Made by a program: the position numbers and the translations under genes
Shown: positions 1-9,957 of the stretch, in pieces
Layout of the letters: each line of letters starts with the position of its first letter
Position numbering within the stretch: position 1 is the stretch's first letter
The notes under the pieces: generated by a model
The model's input: the letters and a program-made list of their open reading frames with translations, nothing else
What the model was told of the DNA's origin: nothing
Database searches by the model: none
Assembly: GCF_000143415.4 (NCBI RefSeq)
Contig: NW_003314280.1
Span: 1,408,152 to 1,472,151 of the forward strand
DNA length: 64,000 nucleotides
Source of the DNA: Selaginella moellendorffii
Lineage: Eukaryota; Streptophyta; Lycopodiopsida; Selaginellales; Selaginellaceae
Direction: 5' to 3'

Positions 1-1757
1 ATAATGAAAAACAATTAACATTTTTAAATGGATGAGTTGAGATTTGGAAAAACATTAAAATGAGACATTAGTGGATTTGTAGGTGGTGACAATTGTTTCT
101 AATCCCTTTGTACAAAATGTTTTAAATGTTATATATGCATAATTTTTAGAGGATTAGTTTATTGGATGTCATATCAAATTTCATAAACTTGCAATCCAAT
201 TTGTCACAAATCTCCTTTTCACTTGGCAAGGAGCCTCTTAGATAAATCACGTACTATAAGATTGGGACAATAAATTAACATTAAGTCATTCACGTTTTAT
301 TTCATAAGTGGATGATAATAGGAGTTGTAATATAGTTATTGTTCCAATTGTATGTGGTTAAACTCTATTTGGACTAATGGAATAATGCTTGTCAAATATT
401 AATCCCAAGACCTAATATTAGTAATTTGTGGCAATTGCAAAAGTAAACTCAACTTCGTTAGTAGTATCGGATGATTATATAGAAGTTTATATAGTGAAGC
501 ACCAACAGAACTTTACACCTTTATGACATACGTATAGTGAAGAGATGGCAGATAACTATCTTAATCCGAATGTTGAAAATTTATATACTTCACAATCATC
601 CCTTTAAAGGTTTGAATAAACCCTTTCACCAAACCATTTGATTATGGATGATAGACATTTGTGAAAGTGTAGCATATCTTTAATCAAGACATTAAGACAA
701 GAAATGCCTTAGCTATAAATATGGGACCATTATCCTAAAGAATTCACTCTACTTAGAAATGTTAGAACACCTATTTGATTGAAAAGGAAGTATTTAATAA
801 CAATTGCAAACACATTAGCAAAAGCTCTGACTTCCATGCAACAAGTCAAATAGTTAAAAGTAATAGAAAAAGCCTCATCAAATCAAATGCCACTAACTCA
901 AATAAATAGAAAATTACAATTGACTCTAATCCTCCTTCCACAACACAAGACAAAGTATTATAAACTTGGCACTAAATGAAACTACACACATACTAAATAA
1001 CATCATTTCACATGCTAAAATCCAGATGATCTCAAATAACTTGATCATAACTCATTTTTATTCTCTTCCACTGACATAAACTTTAGCTTTTGTTAACCTT
1101 AGACAAACATCTACTTTTGATATTGTCTAAAACTGATTGTAGTACAAACTCCAGGTAACCATTGGTACAAGTTTCTCACATGAAGAATTTAAGATACGTG
1201 GTAAGACATTTAGCATCTCTATGCATGTCAAAGCCATAAACCTCCATAGCATAAAATTAAACACGGGTGAAATGTTGAGAATCTCATTCTCGCAGTCTCC
1301 TCGTGCTGATTCTAGAAATTGGCTTGGTGCAATACTAAACTCTTTTCACTTGGTTGCATGCTTGCCCACAGGCATTCTAACTCCTCAACTTCTCATTGCA
1401 ATTTGAAGGGCAATATCATCATAAACTAGTCTGTGATTGGAGCTTCCATGGCCTGAACAAGGAGCTGCCATTCTCTCAAAAGCCGAGGATCAAGGATATC
1501 TTAATTGGACCCAAAGAGCTCAATGGAGATAATCTTGTTTACCTTGGCAGGATGATCTCCATCATCTGCTTGTCTTTCAAGAGCTCAATGCTGCGGTGTT
1601 TCAGCCTCTTCGAATAACTGTTGGCTCGAGAGCCATGCATCAGGTCTTGGCATAGGATATGGATCATGAGGACCGAAGAGCGATGCTTCCCACCATAGCC
1701 CAGCTCACTGGAGTGGAGACGATGTTGTGCCCGGGCAGGATGGCCAGAATTAAATAG
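1..1757. other. AT-rich gene-free stretch
   Basis: No intact gene is visible. Apart from the integrase relic at 466-890, the sequence is AT-rich with scattered stops in all frames. Small open stretches at 1221-1406 and 1396-1617 show no recognisable motif and are probably chance. The last 100 bases would serve as promoter and leader for the PPR gene that starts at 1758. Confidence 0.6.
466..890 (-). mobile_element. Ty3/gypsy-type integrase relic
   Basis: Read on the minus strand, about 742 down to 466 keeps one frame whose residues follow a retroelement integrase core: DNGP with a downstream AKAF, then YHP-SNGLV-GF, Y-LP and an ending like LLYNHP. A further stretch (about 743-890) continues the same domain upstream in another frame (FAIVIKYFLFNQIGV, like the pre-DNG region). 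At least five in-frame stops and one frameshift break it, so it is dead. No LTRs or other pol domains could be read. The surrounding DNA is much more AT-rich than the rest of the window. The integrase match is pattern recognition of the DNG and HPxSNG motifs; assignment to Ty3/gypsy rather than another retroelement is inference. Confidence 0.65.
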
Positions 1758-3560
1758 ATGCTCTCGTCATGCAGCGAGTCTTTGGAGAGGCTCATCAAGT
1801 CATGCAAGACTGCGAGCAATGCAAAGGTCATCCACAACCAAATCCTTTGCACCCACCAAAACCTCACCACCTTTGTGTGCAATCTGCTGCTGGAGATGCA
1901 CTCCAAATGCGGGAGCATCTCTCTCGCCCGCCACGTCTTCAACAACCTCTGCCCGCCCTCTTGCAGAGATTCCTTCACCTGGGTTCTCATGCTCGCAGCA
2001 TATGCCCGAGCCGGGCATCTTACCCAGGCCCGCGGCATCTTCGAATCCATGCCCTCGCGCAACCGCGTCGCCTGGAACGCAATGCTCGCCGCGTACGCTG
2101 CCGCCGGGGACCTCGATCGCGCGCTGGAGATCTTCGATTCGTCGCCGCAGCACGACGTGATCGCCTGGACGTCGCTCCTGTCGGCGTTTGCGCTGGCCGG
2201 AGATCTAGCCCGCGCGCGCCGCCTCATTGACGCCATGCCCGAGTGGAACCTTGTGTCATGGAACGCGATGCTGTGCGCGCAATCGCAATGCCACCAGGTG
2301 GAGGGCGCCTGGGATGTGTTTGAGCGGATGGAAGAGCGCAACATCATCTCGTGGAACGCGCTGCTATCTGTGTATGCCCTGTCGGGGCATATGGACGAAG
2401 CAGCGTATCTTTTCGAAGCGATGCCAGAGAGGGATCTGGCTTCGTGGACGACGATGATTGCTGGATCTGCGCAGGCAGGGAAGATCGAGGAGTCGAGAGA
2501 ACGTTTTGATGGCATGCCGGAGAGGGACGTCGTTGCATGGAACGCTATGCTTGCGGCATTTGCCCAAAATGGGCATCTTGTAAAGGCGCTAGAGTTCTTA
2601 GAAATAATGCCGGTGTGGAGCCTGGCTGGCTGGAATTCTCTTCTCGCCGCTTGCGCGCAAGAGAAGGAGTTTGATCGAGCACAGAAGTTACTACTGAGAT
2701 TACCCGAACTGGATCTTGTGGCCTGGAATTCGATGCTTGCGGTGAATGCCCTTTCTGGGCATCTGGACGAGGCGCTGTTGGCTATGGAAGCCTTGTCTAT
2801 GCCTGTTGATGTGAAGTCATGGAACGCAGTGCTGTATGGCTATGCCCAGAGCGGGCATCTCGACAAAGCCACCAGCTTGTTCCACGCAAGAATGCCTCAC
2901 AGGGACGTGGTTTCCTTCACTGCGATGCTCTCGGCCTATGCAAGGAGTGGTTACATCGACGAAGCAAAAGCTCTGTTCGATTCGATGCCGGAGAGGACTC
3001 TTGTGTCATGGAACGCGCTGCTCGGCGGATTTGTCCACAATGGTCTGTACGCTCGAGCTCACAACTTCTTCCAGACCATGCCCGAGTGTGACGTTGTATC
3101 TTGGACTGGGGCCTTGAACTCGATTGCCCCGACTATGTCGTACAAAACTTCGCTGGATCACTTCCAAAGGATGCTGCTTCAAGGAGTTCTTCCGGATGAT
3201 GTCTGCTTTGTGTCGATGCTGGTTGGATTCAACCATGGCGGTAGCGTCCGCACCGCTTTGAGCTGCTTCGCGTCCATGGCTGTCGACTTTGGCATTGATC
3301 CGACGAAGCAGCTGTATGGAAGCCTGATTGATCTGCTTGGTCGGGCGGGATATCTGAAGGAAGCCGAGGAAGTCATCGCCAGCATGCCGTTTAAGCCGGG
3401 AGACGTCGACTGGCAATCGCTCCTGAGCGCTTGTAGGAGTTACAGTGATGGTCGAAGTGGAAGCCGAGCAGCGAAGCAAGCTCTAGAGTTGAATCCGCAG
3501 GACGACGGAACATACGTGCTGCTGGCAGCAATGTCCGAGTGTGGTGCTCACAATAGTTGA
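1758..3560 (+). CDS. PLS-class pentatricopeptide repeat protein 1
   Basis: Single-exon gene of 600 aa. The protein is almost entirely tandem units of about 31-35 residues carrying the PPR signature (W-N-AML-AYA-xGH-x-A, ...F-x-MPER). These are PPR repeats of the P/L/S type. The end (about residues 540-600: WQSLLSAC, then A..ALELNP.D.G.YVLLA) looks like an E domain; no DYW domain follows. Such proteins bind organellar RNA with one repeat per base, and PLS-E proteins are mostly C-to-U editing site-recognition factors. A clear transit peptide is not obvious in the first 40 residues, so targeting is uncertain. Five of its repeats contain the small inverted repeat TGCCC-N5-GGGCA (2002-2018, 2374-2390, 2561-2575, 2746-2762, 2842-2858). 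Start chosen at the first ATG of the open frame. The family is certain; the RNA target is unknown. Confidence 0.92.
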   Translation: MLSSCSESLERLIKSCKTASNAKVIHNQILCTHQNLTTFVCNLLLEMHSKCGSISLARHVFNNLCPPSCRDSFTWVLMLAAYARAGHLTQARGIFESMPSRNRVAWNAMLAAYAAAGDLDRALEIFDSSPQHDVIAWTSLLSAFALAGDLARARRLIDAMPEWNLVSWNAMLCAQSQCHQVEGAWDVFERMEERNIISWNALLSVYALSGHMDEAAYLFEAMPERDLASWTTMIAGSAQAGKIEESRERFDGMPERDVVAWNAMLAAFAQNGHLVKALEFLEIMPVWSLAGWNSLLAACAQEKEFDRAQKLLLRLPELDLVAWNSMLAVNALSGHLDEALLAMEALSMPVDVKSWNAVLYGYAQSGHLDKATSLFHARMPHRDVVSFTAMLSAYARSGYIDEAKALFDSMPERTLVSWNALLGGFVHNGLYARAHNFFQTMPECDVVSWTGALNSIAPTMSYKTSLDHFQRMLLQGVLPDDVCFVSMLVGFNHGGSVRTALSCFASMAVDFGIDPTKQLYGSLIDLLGRAGYLKEAEEVIASMPFKPGDVDWQSLLSACRSYSDGRSGSRAAKQALELNPQDDGTYVLLAAMSECGAHNS

Positions 3561-3605
3561 GACGCTCGCGGATCGTTGAAGTTAGCTGTAGTCTCCTTTG
3601 TAGAT

Positions 3606-5441
3606 TTACAACAGGCTGTTTCGGAAGAAGCGAACTCCCTGCTTGACGAATGTAAATATCGAATGTGGTGTTTAAACAGTGCGAGACGAACCTGTAGTGC
3701 AAATACGACGTCATCATGGTCTACTTGCAACTTTGTCTTTCTGAGACGATCTTCGCGAGCTGTACTCAGGCCAAGAAGACCCTGAAATGTCGAAGATTAA
3801 ACACTAATTTGTCTTGCCACATAGCTTATACCTGGTCGGCAATTAGTTGACAAATTCCAGAGAATTCTTGAGAAGATACAGGGCGCATACCAGTTGTTTT
3901 ACAAAACCCCAGGTACTGCTTATTCAGCTGCAAAGCTTCCCGTAAGTCCACTCATCAATTTTGACACTTGAAGAACGCCTACCTCGCCTAGTGGCGCGTC
4001 CCTCTTTCTCTTCCGGAAGAGACTAACGGCACTACATAAGACCATCTGTACATCGATAACGAAATGAGCAGATAACTCATGACAAACACTGGTATTACCT
4101 GCGAATGTTTTGGCAGAGCTTGAATAGTTTCAATGACAGGAGAACGGAAAACTTTGGCCAACGCCCTTGCCATGTGATCAACTTGCACAAACTGATCCCT
4201 TTGCAAGCAAGTCGCTTCAGGCTCTGTAGATTTGCTTTTGTTCTCGGCTTCAAAAAGATCAAGAGCAGTCCTGCAACGCACCAAAGTTAAGAATCATAAG
4301 AAGTCACAGGCAATTACCAACCTGCAAGCGTACAAGGCTTTTCTCATGTCCCCGGATGCAGCAGATACCCTCTGTTCCATTGAAAGATTAGAACATCAGC
4401 TTAGGTGGTTGCCATAACTTACTCTGGCACACAGCTCCAAGGCTGCAGGATGAAACGTAGCCACCGATAGAGACTGGAAAAGGCAATGTTAATACTCAAA
4501 GACAAGATGTGTTGCCATCTTCTACCGATAATCTTTGAAGCAAGACAGCGAAAATTTGGTCTTTGGTATACGCAGGAAATGTGATGACATCCGGATTACC
4601 TGCAATACGATCGACAATAAGATACAAACAGAATAAACATCAGTGCAAGCCTTACAGCTGAAAGTTCTCAGCCTTGGTAGAAATCTTTCAGTTAAATCGA
4701 TGGCGTTAGCAATTCCTTTGACAAGAAAAGAGCATCAGCACACAAGAACGCGTAGAAAACAGCTTACCTATTAGAATGCAGCTGCTGTCTTTCAAAACGG
4801 ATAATTGGAACAGCTCATACAACACAGTTTGTTCTCTGGTTATGAGATAGTCCATTTCATCGATGATTAAAAGCCTGGCAAGAAAAGCTTAGCGACTCCA
4901 AAAAGTGGCAAAGAAAACAAAAACATACTGCATTTTCTTCGCACCCCTGTTGAACGATAGTAACTTCTTAAGTTGTTGGTACCCGACGCTTCGATCATCG
5001 TCAGCGCCTGGTTGTAAGGAGTGATAAATCTGCGAAACAAACGAGCATTCCATCGTCCAAGCACAAAGGAAAAAAAAGTTCATACCCTGGAGTAGATCTG
5101 TGTAGCATCTGTGAGCGTTGTGCAATTGATAGAAGCCACATCCGGTGGTAAAACCCCTGCCTGTATAGAAAACCAAAGATGAAACTCAAGTGTCTAGCTA
5201 TTTGGGATTTTACCTCGACTGCCCACTGTGACAAGAGACCCTTTAGCTTCTCCATTGCCAGCGATTTCCCAGTTCCAGGACACCCACACACGTAGAGACT
5301 GCCTGGCCTTCTCTCTAGCAGGCAATCCTTGGAGAACTTGATGATCCTATCGATCTGCTCGCTCCGGCACAGAATAGCCTCAGGAACAGCAGACAAATGC
5401 AATGCCGTCTTGGCCGCGAGGATGTGAGCCGAGAAATCCAT
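3606..5441 (-). CDS. CDC6: Cell division control protein 6 (replication licensing ATPase)
   Basis: Thirteen exons: 5441-5214, 5160-5086, 5029-4929, 4874-4768, 4715-4656, 4599-4526, 4473-4423, 4371-4322, 4270-4099, 4045-3983, 3927-3832, 3781-3692, 3638-3606. All junctions are GT-AG and phase-consistent, introns about 50 nt, product 399 aa. CDC6 is an AAA+ ATPase that joins ORC at origins and loads MCM2-7. Seen here: Walker A GCPGTGKS (53-60), Walker B LLIIDEMD (about 136-143), the sensor-region ILIGIANAIDL, ASGDMRKAL, and a C-terminal winged-helix part ending FALQGVRFFRN, all very close to plant CDC6. Plant homologues are about 100 residues longer at the N-terminus; here the first ATG in frame sits at the start of the AAA+ domain. 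The gene is head-to-head with the gene at 5562 across 120 bp, which contain an E2F-type site. The upstream frame has no earlier ATG. Confidence 0.93.
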
Positions 5442-5561
5442 GGAGCGATCAATCAAGAATGCCAAACCCTGCCCTAGATCCCCCGCGCAATCTACATGTT
5501 CCCTCCAAAAATCCGCGCCAAAACATAGCCGTTTGAAAAAATTCCATGAACTTTAGGGTTC
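5442..5561. promoter_or_regulatory. Bidirectional promoter of CDC6 and the 5562 gene
   Basis: Only 120 bp separate the two divergent start codons. Read toward CDC6, the stretch at 5522-5515 is TTTGGCGC, an exact match to the plant E2F consensus TTTSSCGC, about 75 bp upstream of the CDC6 ATG and about 40 bp from the other ATG. CDC6 is a classical E2F target at G1/S, so control of CDC6 is the likely role. Whether the second gene is co-regulated is inference. Confidence 0.6.
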
Positions 5562-6113
5562 ATGGAGCTCATTGGCAAGCGCGAAGGAGACCCTGCGATC
5601 GCGGCTTTCTTGGGCAATTTGGGGGCGAGCGATGGAGGAATTCCACTGCCCAGCAGGTGCGCATTCCCAGCTCTGAAATCGCGCCCGGCGTGTGAGTATC
5701 ACAACTACGAAGCTCTGGGCGTGTCGCTGTGCTTCGAGGAGTCAGCCCTAGAGGCCGTTCATGTGTACAATGGGACGCACGGCTACTCCCAATTCATAGG
5801 CGATCTTCCTCACGGGCTCAGGTAAGCGTAAATTCCTCTCAGTCGATCAGTCGATCATTCGATTCGATCGAGTCGATCGAGTCGATTCCACTTCAGGATT
5901 GGAATGACGGGCCGAGAGATTGTGGAGCTGCTAGGCGAGCCCGACGGCAAGGCCGGAGGAGGACGAGGTGGCGGCCCCATCTCCATAGCTTACAAGGAAA
6001 GAGGTTTGCACATCAATTTCCTGGGATCCAGCTGGGAGAACAGCGATAGCGCGATCGACTCGGTGACAATCCACGCGCCTCAACCTCAAACCATGGCCAT
6101 CGAGGATCACTGA
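5562..6113 (+). CDS. Conserved plant protein of unknown function
   Basis: Two exons, 5562-5821 and 5897-6113 (GT-AG, phase kept), 158 aa. The first part has LGASDGGIPLPSR and a YEALGVSLCFEE block. The second has GYSQFIGDLPHGLRIGMTGREIVELLGEP, then a Gly-rich loop and GLHINFLGSSWEN...IDSVTIH. The pattern 'G-LP-GL--G-x-R-x-x-V-x-x-LG-x-P' followed by a beta strand and 'I-x-x-VT-' is one I associate with uncharacterised plant and bacterial proteins, but I cannot name the family. No signal peptide, membrane span or zinc motif. The 75-nt intron is built from repeated gtcgatc words. It shares a 120-bp divergent promoter with CDC6. Confidence 0.75.
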
Positions 6114-6756
6114 GGGAGGTTTTCTTTTTGTTTCTATCGGGTCTTAAAATCCTTGATATGGTCTGATTGGCAAGGAAAACCATTCCGATTCACATCGATT
6201 TGGATAGTTATTCAAGAATGGCCTCAGGCGAAAGATGGTGATTTTGAGTTGTTCCTCACGGGAAACATCAGATCTCTTTGCTGAGAGAAGCTTGCATCAT
6301 CGGCCAAGAAAAAAAAAAACTCACAAACAAGAACAATGGAGTTGTCAGCTGGTAGTGCATGTAAAATGATCCTCACTGAGAAGCTCAGAACAGGTCTATG
6401 AACTTTGATCATCCTCCAACTCCATCCAGAAGCTCCTAAGAAAATCAAAACTGGTAATCAGACTGACGTGCAAATCGATGTGAGATTTTTTCCGCAGTAG
6501 AAGTCAGAAATGGCGAAAGATCATCATCACATTCCCAAAGAAACCCAGAGATCAGACGAAACAAAATCGTGTCAATCCTCACAGAGAGTAGGACTGGGGC
6601 GACATTCCAGTCATCATCTCTCCTCGAGCAACAAGCAAACCCTAGAGTTTCTGTGGCCGCAAAAGCCCTAAATAAGAGCCCTAACAGGAGGCCAACGGTG
6701 GGGATTGCGCTCGAATCCAACGGACAGGATTTGGATTTACAGGAGAGATACTATTA
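6114..6756. other. Gap between convergent genes
   Basis: About 640 bp between the stop codon at 6113 and the stop codon at 6757 of the minus-strand gene. No coding pattern or repeat was recognised. It should hold the 3' ends of both transcripts. Confidence 0.5.
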
Positions 6757-7849
6757 TTATTCCGTTTTAAACTTAAACTCGGGAATGACAATGGCGTCGA
6801 GCCAGTTGGAGAGATTGACGCTCACAACGCACTTTGCGCCCCAGAGTTTGTCCTTCCTCGTCGACTCCGGCTCTTTCACCTCCTCGCATCTCTCGAGCTG
6901 GTTTAGCTGCTCGTACAATCCAATGCACCGCTCGCGCGTCTCCAGCACCGAGATCTGTGCTGCTCGGCCGCGGAGGCAGCGCTGGAACAACACGATCGCC
7001 GTGAGCCTCTCCAGCTTGACCACCAGAGTTGGATCACATCTGGGTGTCAAAACTCTCCGGTGCTTTCCCTGGAGCGATCGAGTATGAGACTGTTTCTCTA
7101 GAACGTAAACACAAAAGAGAAAGACTTACAACTTGGACGGAGTAGTGTCTTTGGCGTGGAACCGCTCGCGCGATCGATCTTCCCTTGGTGGATCGAGTCG
7201 CGCGTCGCGCGTAGGCGTCGGTCATTGCGATGAAATCGCCCTGGAGCCACTCCTCCACGTTCACCTTGATTTTCAGCCGTGGCTCAAGCTCCGCAAGCTC
7301 TGCAAGGGAGCTGTTGTATTTCAATCACAAACAAGCCCGGCAGGGAGAGAAACCACATAAACAAAAGAGAAAACGTTGCGGCAATCGTGGAGAGCACCTT
7401 TGAGTAGCAAGTTCTTAAAGGGCTCCATGAAATCTCGCTGCTCGGTCTGCAAGAAGAGAAAGTTACTTGAGATTTTGGAGAAAGAGATGATCAAACTTAC
7501 GAGCTCCTCGAGGCTTGGAATGTGCCATTCCTTCTCAACTCTGTTGGGGAAAACCATGGGATTCATCCGAACTGGAACAATTTCCTTGTCTCTCGCAAAG
7601 AGCTCTCGATCCCCGTCCGCTGCTTGTTCCCTGTGGGGTCTTCTTCGCATTCCATATCTCTCTTCGAAAGAACACACCGAGTTAAGAAAATGAGAAGAAC
7701 AAAAATTCAATCGCTATACCTTCAAAGACCCACGGCTCGATGTTGACAAACATCCAAGACGGGGGCTGGATGAGATCGAAGGCTGCCGTTTGCGTCTCAT
7801 TCTCCCTCAAATCGGTCTGCGCCTCGGCGTCTCGAATCTCCTCCTCCAT
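6757..7849 (-). CDS. Unknown protein with an IQ-like helix, possibly axonemal
   Basis: Five exons fit with phase kept: 7849-7720, 7661-7501, 7446-7398, 7299-7130, 7095-6757; 282 aa. Features: an N-terminal EAQTD...NETQT pair (about residues 9-21), an acidic/basic middle (VEKEWHIPSLEEL, LEPRLKIKVNVEEWLQGDFIAMTDAYARR), and near the C-terminus LFQRCLRGRAAQ, an IQ-like segment. The 'QTD' element and the RGRAxQ helix recall flagellar proteins such as CFAP91/MAATS1, but the rest does not match what I remember of that family, so the function is open. The last junction uses an unusual acceptor (TAGAG) and is the weakest. The gene is divergent from the USP gene at 8099 across 249 bp. Confidence 0.55.
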
Positions 7850-8098
7850 CCTCCCCAACGCAAGCTACCGATCGACTCTAAGAGAGAAATGTACCGCGAA
7901 AGCAATGGCGCCGTCCCGCCAGGCTGCCGATCGACCGCGCCGTGTTCTTCACCCCCATCGCGATTCGCGATTTAGGGCTTTCAGATCCCAGGGCTATGCA
8001 ATACGGGCCTCCACTTGGCACGTCTGACGTGGCGAGGTGACGAGGCCGGCTTTTGAATTTGAATTCAAAATGGCGCTTGGAAAGGGCGGGAAAGAGCG

Positions 8099-8775
8099 AT
8101 GACGAGGAATGTGGGCATAGCGATCGATTTGTCGCCCACCAGCAGGTACGCGCTTCGCTGGGCGCTCGAGCACTTCGCGCGCGATGGCGATCACATCTTC
8201 GTCCTCGTCGTCCGCAAGAAAGAGGGCGAGGACACCGCCCTCTTCGAGAAAGCCGGCACTCGTAAGTGGCTCCGATCGATCTTAAGATGTTCTCAGACTC
8301 GGTTTTCCTGGAGGATTGATCCACAGCCTTGATCCCAATGCACGACTACGACGAGCACGTCTTGGACAAGTATGGCATCCAGCCCGATCCTGAGGTGTTT
8401 GCAACGATTAGAGAGCACCGAGAGAAGAAAAAAGTAAACTTTCTTACGCGTTTTCCTTTTTGTTCTTGTCGATCTCAACGTCGAGCTCCTGGCTCCAGTT
8501 TGCTGTGGACGGTAAGGTCTACTACGGCGATGCTCGAGAGAAGATCATCGAGGCTGTTGGAGATCTTAAGTTGAACCTGCTTGTGCTTGGAAGTAGAGGC
8601 CTTGGGACTGTTAAAAGGTACCGCAAAGCTTCTTATTTCTCGACTTGGAAAAAACTCGTTTCATTTGTTGCGAATCCACAGGGCGCTGCTGGGAAGCGTC
8701 AGTAACTACGTAATCAACAACGCACCTTGCCCAGTCACAGTAGTGAAGCTCCCGGAATCCCAATCAAACTCGTGA
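8099..8775 (+). CDS. Universal stress protein family (USP) protein
   Basis: Four exons, 8099-8261, 8327-8433, 8499-8617, 8682-8775, 160 aa. The protein is a single USP/adenine-nucleotide alpha-hydrolase-like domain. It starts with the beta strand NVGIAIDLSPTSRYALRWALEH, has a middle YYGDAREKIIEAVGDLKLNLLVLGSRGLG, and ends RALLGSVSNYVINNAPCPVTVVK. The G-2x-G-type ATP loop is seen as GSRGLG...GSVSNYV. Such small plant USPs are soluble, bind nucleotide and respond to stress; the exact role is not known. The 3' end meets the convergent TMEM186-like gene with only 18 bp between stop codons. Confidence 0.88.
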
Positions 8776-8793
8776 GAAGCTCGAACAGTTGCT

Positions 8794-9867
8794 TTAAGAT
8801 GAAGGCGGTTTCTTCTTGTCCAGTAGATCCTCGAAGCTTTTGGGATCCAGCGTTCCGCTGAGAAGAGCGAAGAGCAAGCGTTTGTGGTAGAGATGCCCGT
8901 GAATTAAATTCAAGATGAACTGGCGATGCCCCATTACTGCGACAATGAAATCGGCTAGATCGATCAAGATTAGAAATTTAAGAGCATACCAGGCAGAGGC
9001 ACGAACACATTAGTCGCCATTCGAGAAAGGTCGGTCGGGGTGGCATTTAGAAATGGTGGATCAATCTTACTGCAACATACAACTCCCACGATCAGATTAT
9101 CGAAGTTGCCACAATGGACAAGCCAGCTACCTTACTCGAACACGTAAATTCTGTTCCAGGAAGTGTCATTAGTGTGATGAAAGACAAAACAGGGAGATTC
9201 AAGCTCATGTACCTCGCGGTGGCCCCAGAAGTTCATTGTGCTGATCTCTACATATTCTGGAAGAGGTGGAACAAGCGAGAGCTCGCCAATGTATCTGCAG
9301 TGAAAAGGTTGAAGTTAGCAAATCTGTTTGATCCAGTGTGATCCTCACCTACGGGAATAGTACCAGAGAGCGAGCGTTGCTCCAACAGCTCCAAAAGTGA
9401 CGCCAAGAGATGCTGCTACAGCCTCGGCAGACAATGTCCCCTTGGAAAACAAAGACAAAACTATAACACGAGAAGAAAGAAGAAACGAGAAAGCATCCTT
9501 ACCTCTTTCACGTATTTTGCTAATGGAGCTGCTATGGCTGCAAATCCTGCCAGTTGAATTACCTTGAGCCTAGAACAAAAAAAATCCTTTTTCTGCGCCA
9601 ATTTCTCCGAGAAATCTATGATCCAAACCTCACGACAAGCCGCAGCGGTCGCATCCAGCGCGCTTGGTACAACACCACTTTCGCGGGAGCCTGATCTCTA
9701 AAACCCTGGGGACTCACATTCTTGTTACGCAGCAGCTTCGCCGGATCATCTTCAGAGATCGCCGTGGACGCCGCCGCCGCTGGTGACGATGCCGACAAGC
9801 GCAGCAGCGTTCGCGATTGCGCGGTAGCAGCGGCGCATCGCCGAAGCAATGGCCGCAGTGCCGCCAT
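8794..9867 (-). CDS. TMEM186-like mitochondrial membrane protein
   Basis: Seven exons, 9867-9629, 9569-9503, 9440-9349, 9294-9213, 9150-9131 (only 20 nt), 9069-8990, 8936-8794; phase is continuous, 240 aa. The N-terminus (MAALRPLLRRCAAATAQSRT) is Arg/Ala/Ser-rich and free of acidic residues, as in a mitochondrial presequence. Two hydrophobic segments follow: about residues 80-100 (LKVIQLAGFAAIAAPLAKYV) and 105-130 (AVAASLGVTFGAVGATLALWYYS). Then comes STMNFWGHRE, which resembles the strand motif after the membrane hairpin of TMEM186, a human complex I assembly factor. The assignment is by topology plus this motif and is moderate. The first ATG lies 90 bp from the divergent MCM10 ATG. Confidence 0.65.
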
Positions 9868-9957
9868 GGCCGTAGAAAATACCAAAATTAGGGCTACTGG
9901 CAAGCTTTCCCGCCAAAAGGTTTAGGGTGTTTCGAAATTCTAGGCTTTCGCAGCGCC
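9868..9957. promoter_or_regulatory. 90-bp bidirectional promoter with canonical E2F site
   Basis: All upstream sequence of MCM10 that is not coding for its divergent neighbour fits in 90 bp. At 9906-9918 it reads TTTCCCGCCAAAA, which contains TTTCCCGC on the plus strand (consensus TTTSSCGC) and is one of the classic E2F-DP sites. It lies about 40 bp upstream of both start codons. MCM10 is an S-phase gene, so E2F control is expected. A telobox-like TTTAGGG follows at about 9920. Confidence 0.7.

Noticed and set aside
1664-2515. 283-residue minus-strand open frame
   Set aside because: Antisense of PPR 1; its repeats only mirror the PPR units.
5442-5465. Earlier CDC6 start at a TTG codon
   Set aside because: Nuclear plant genes start at ATG; the first in-frame ATG is at 5441.
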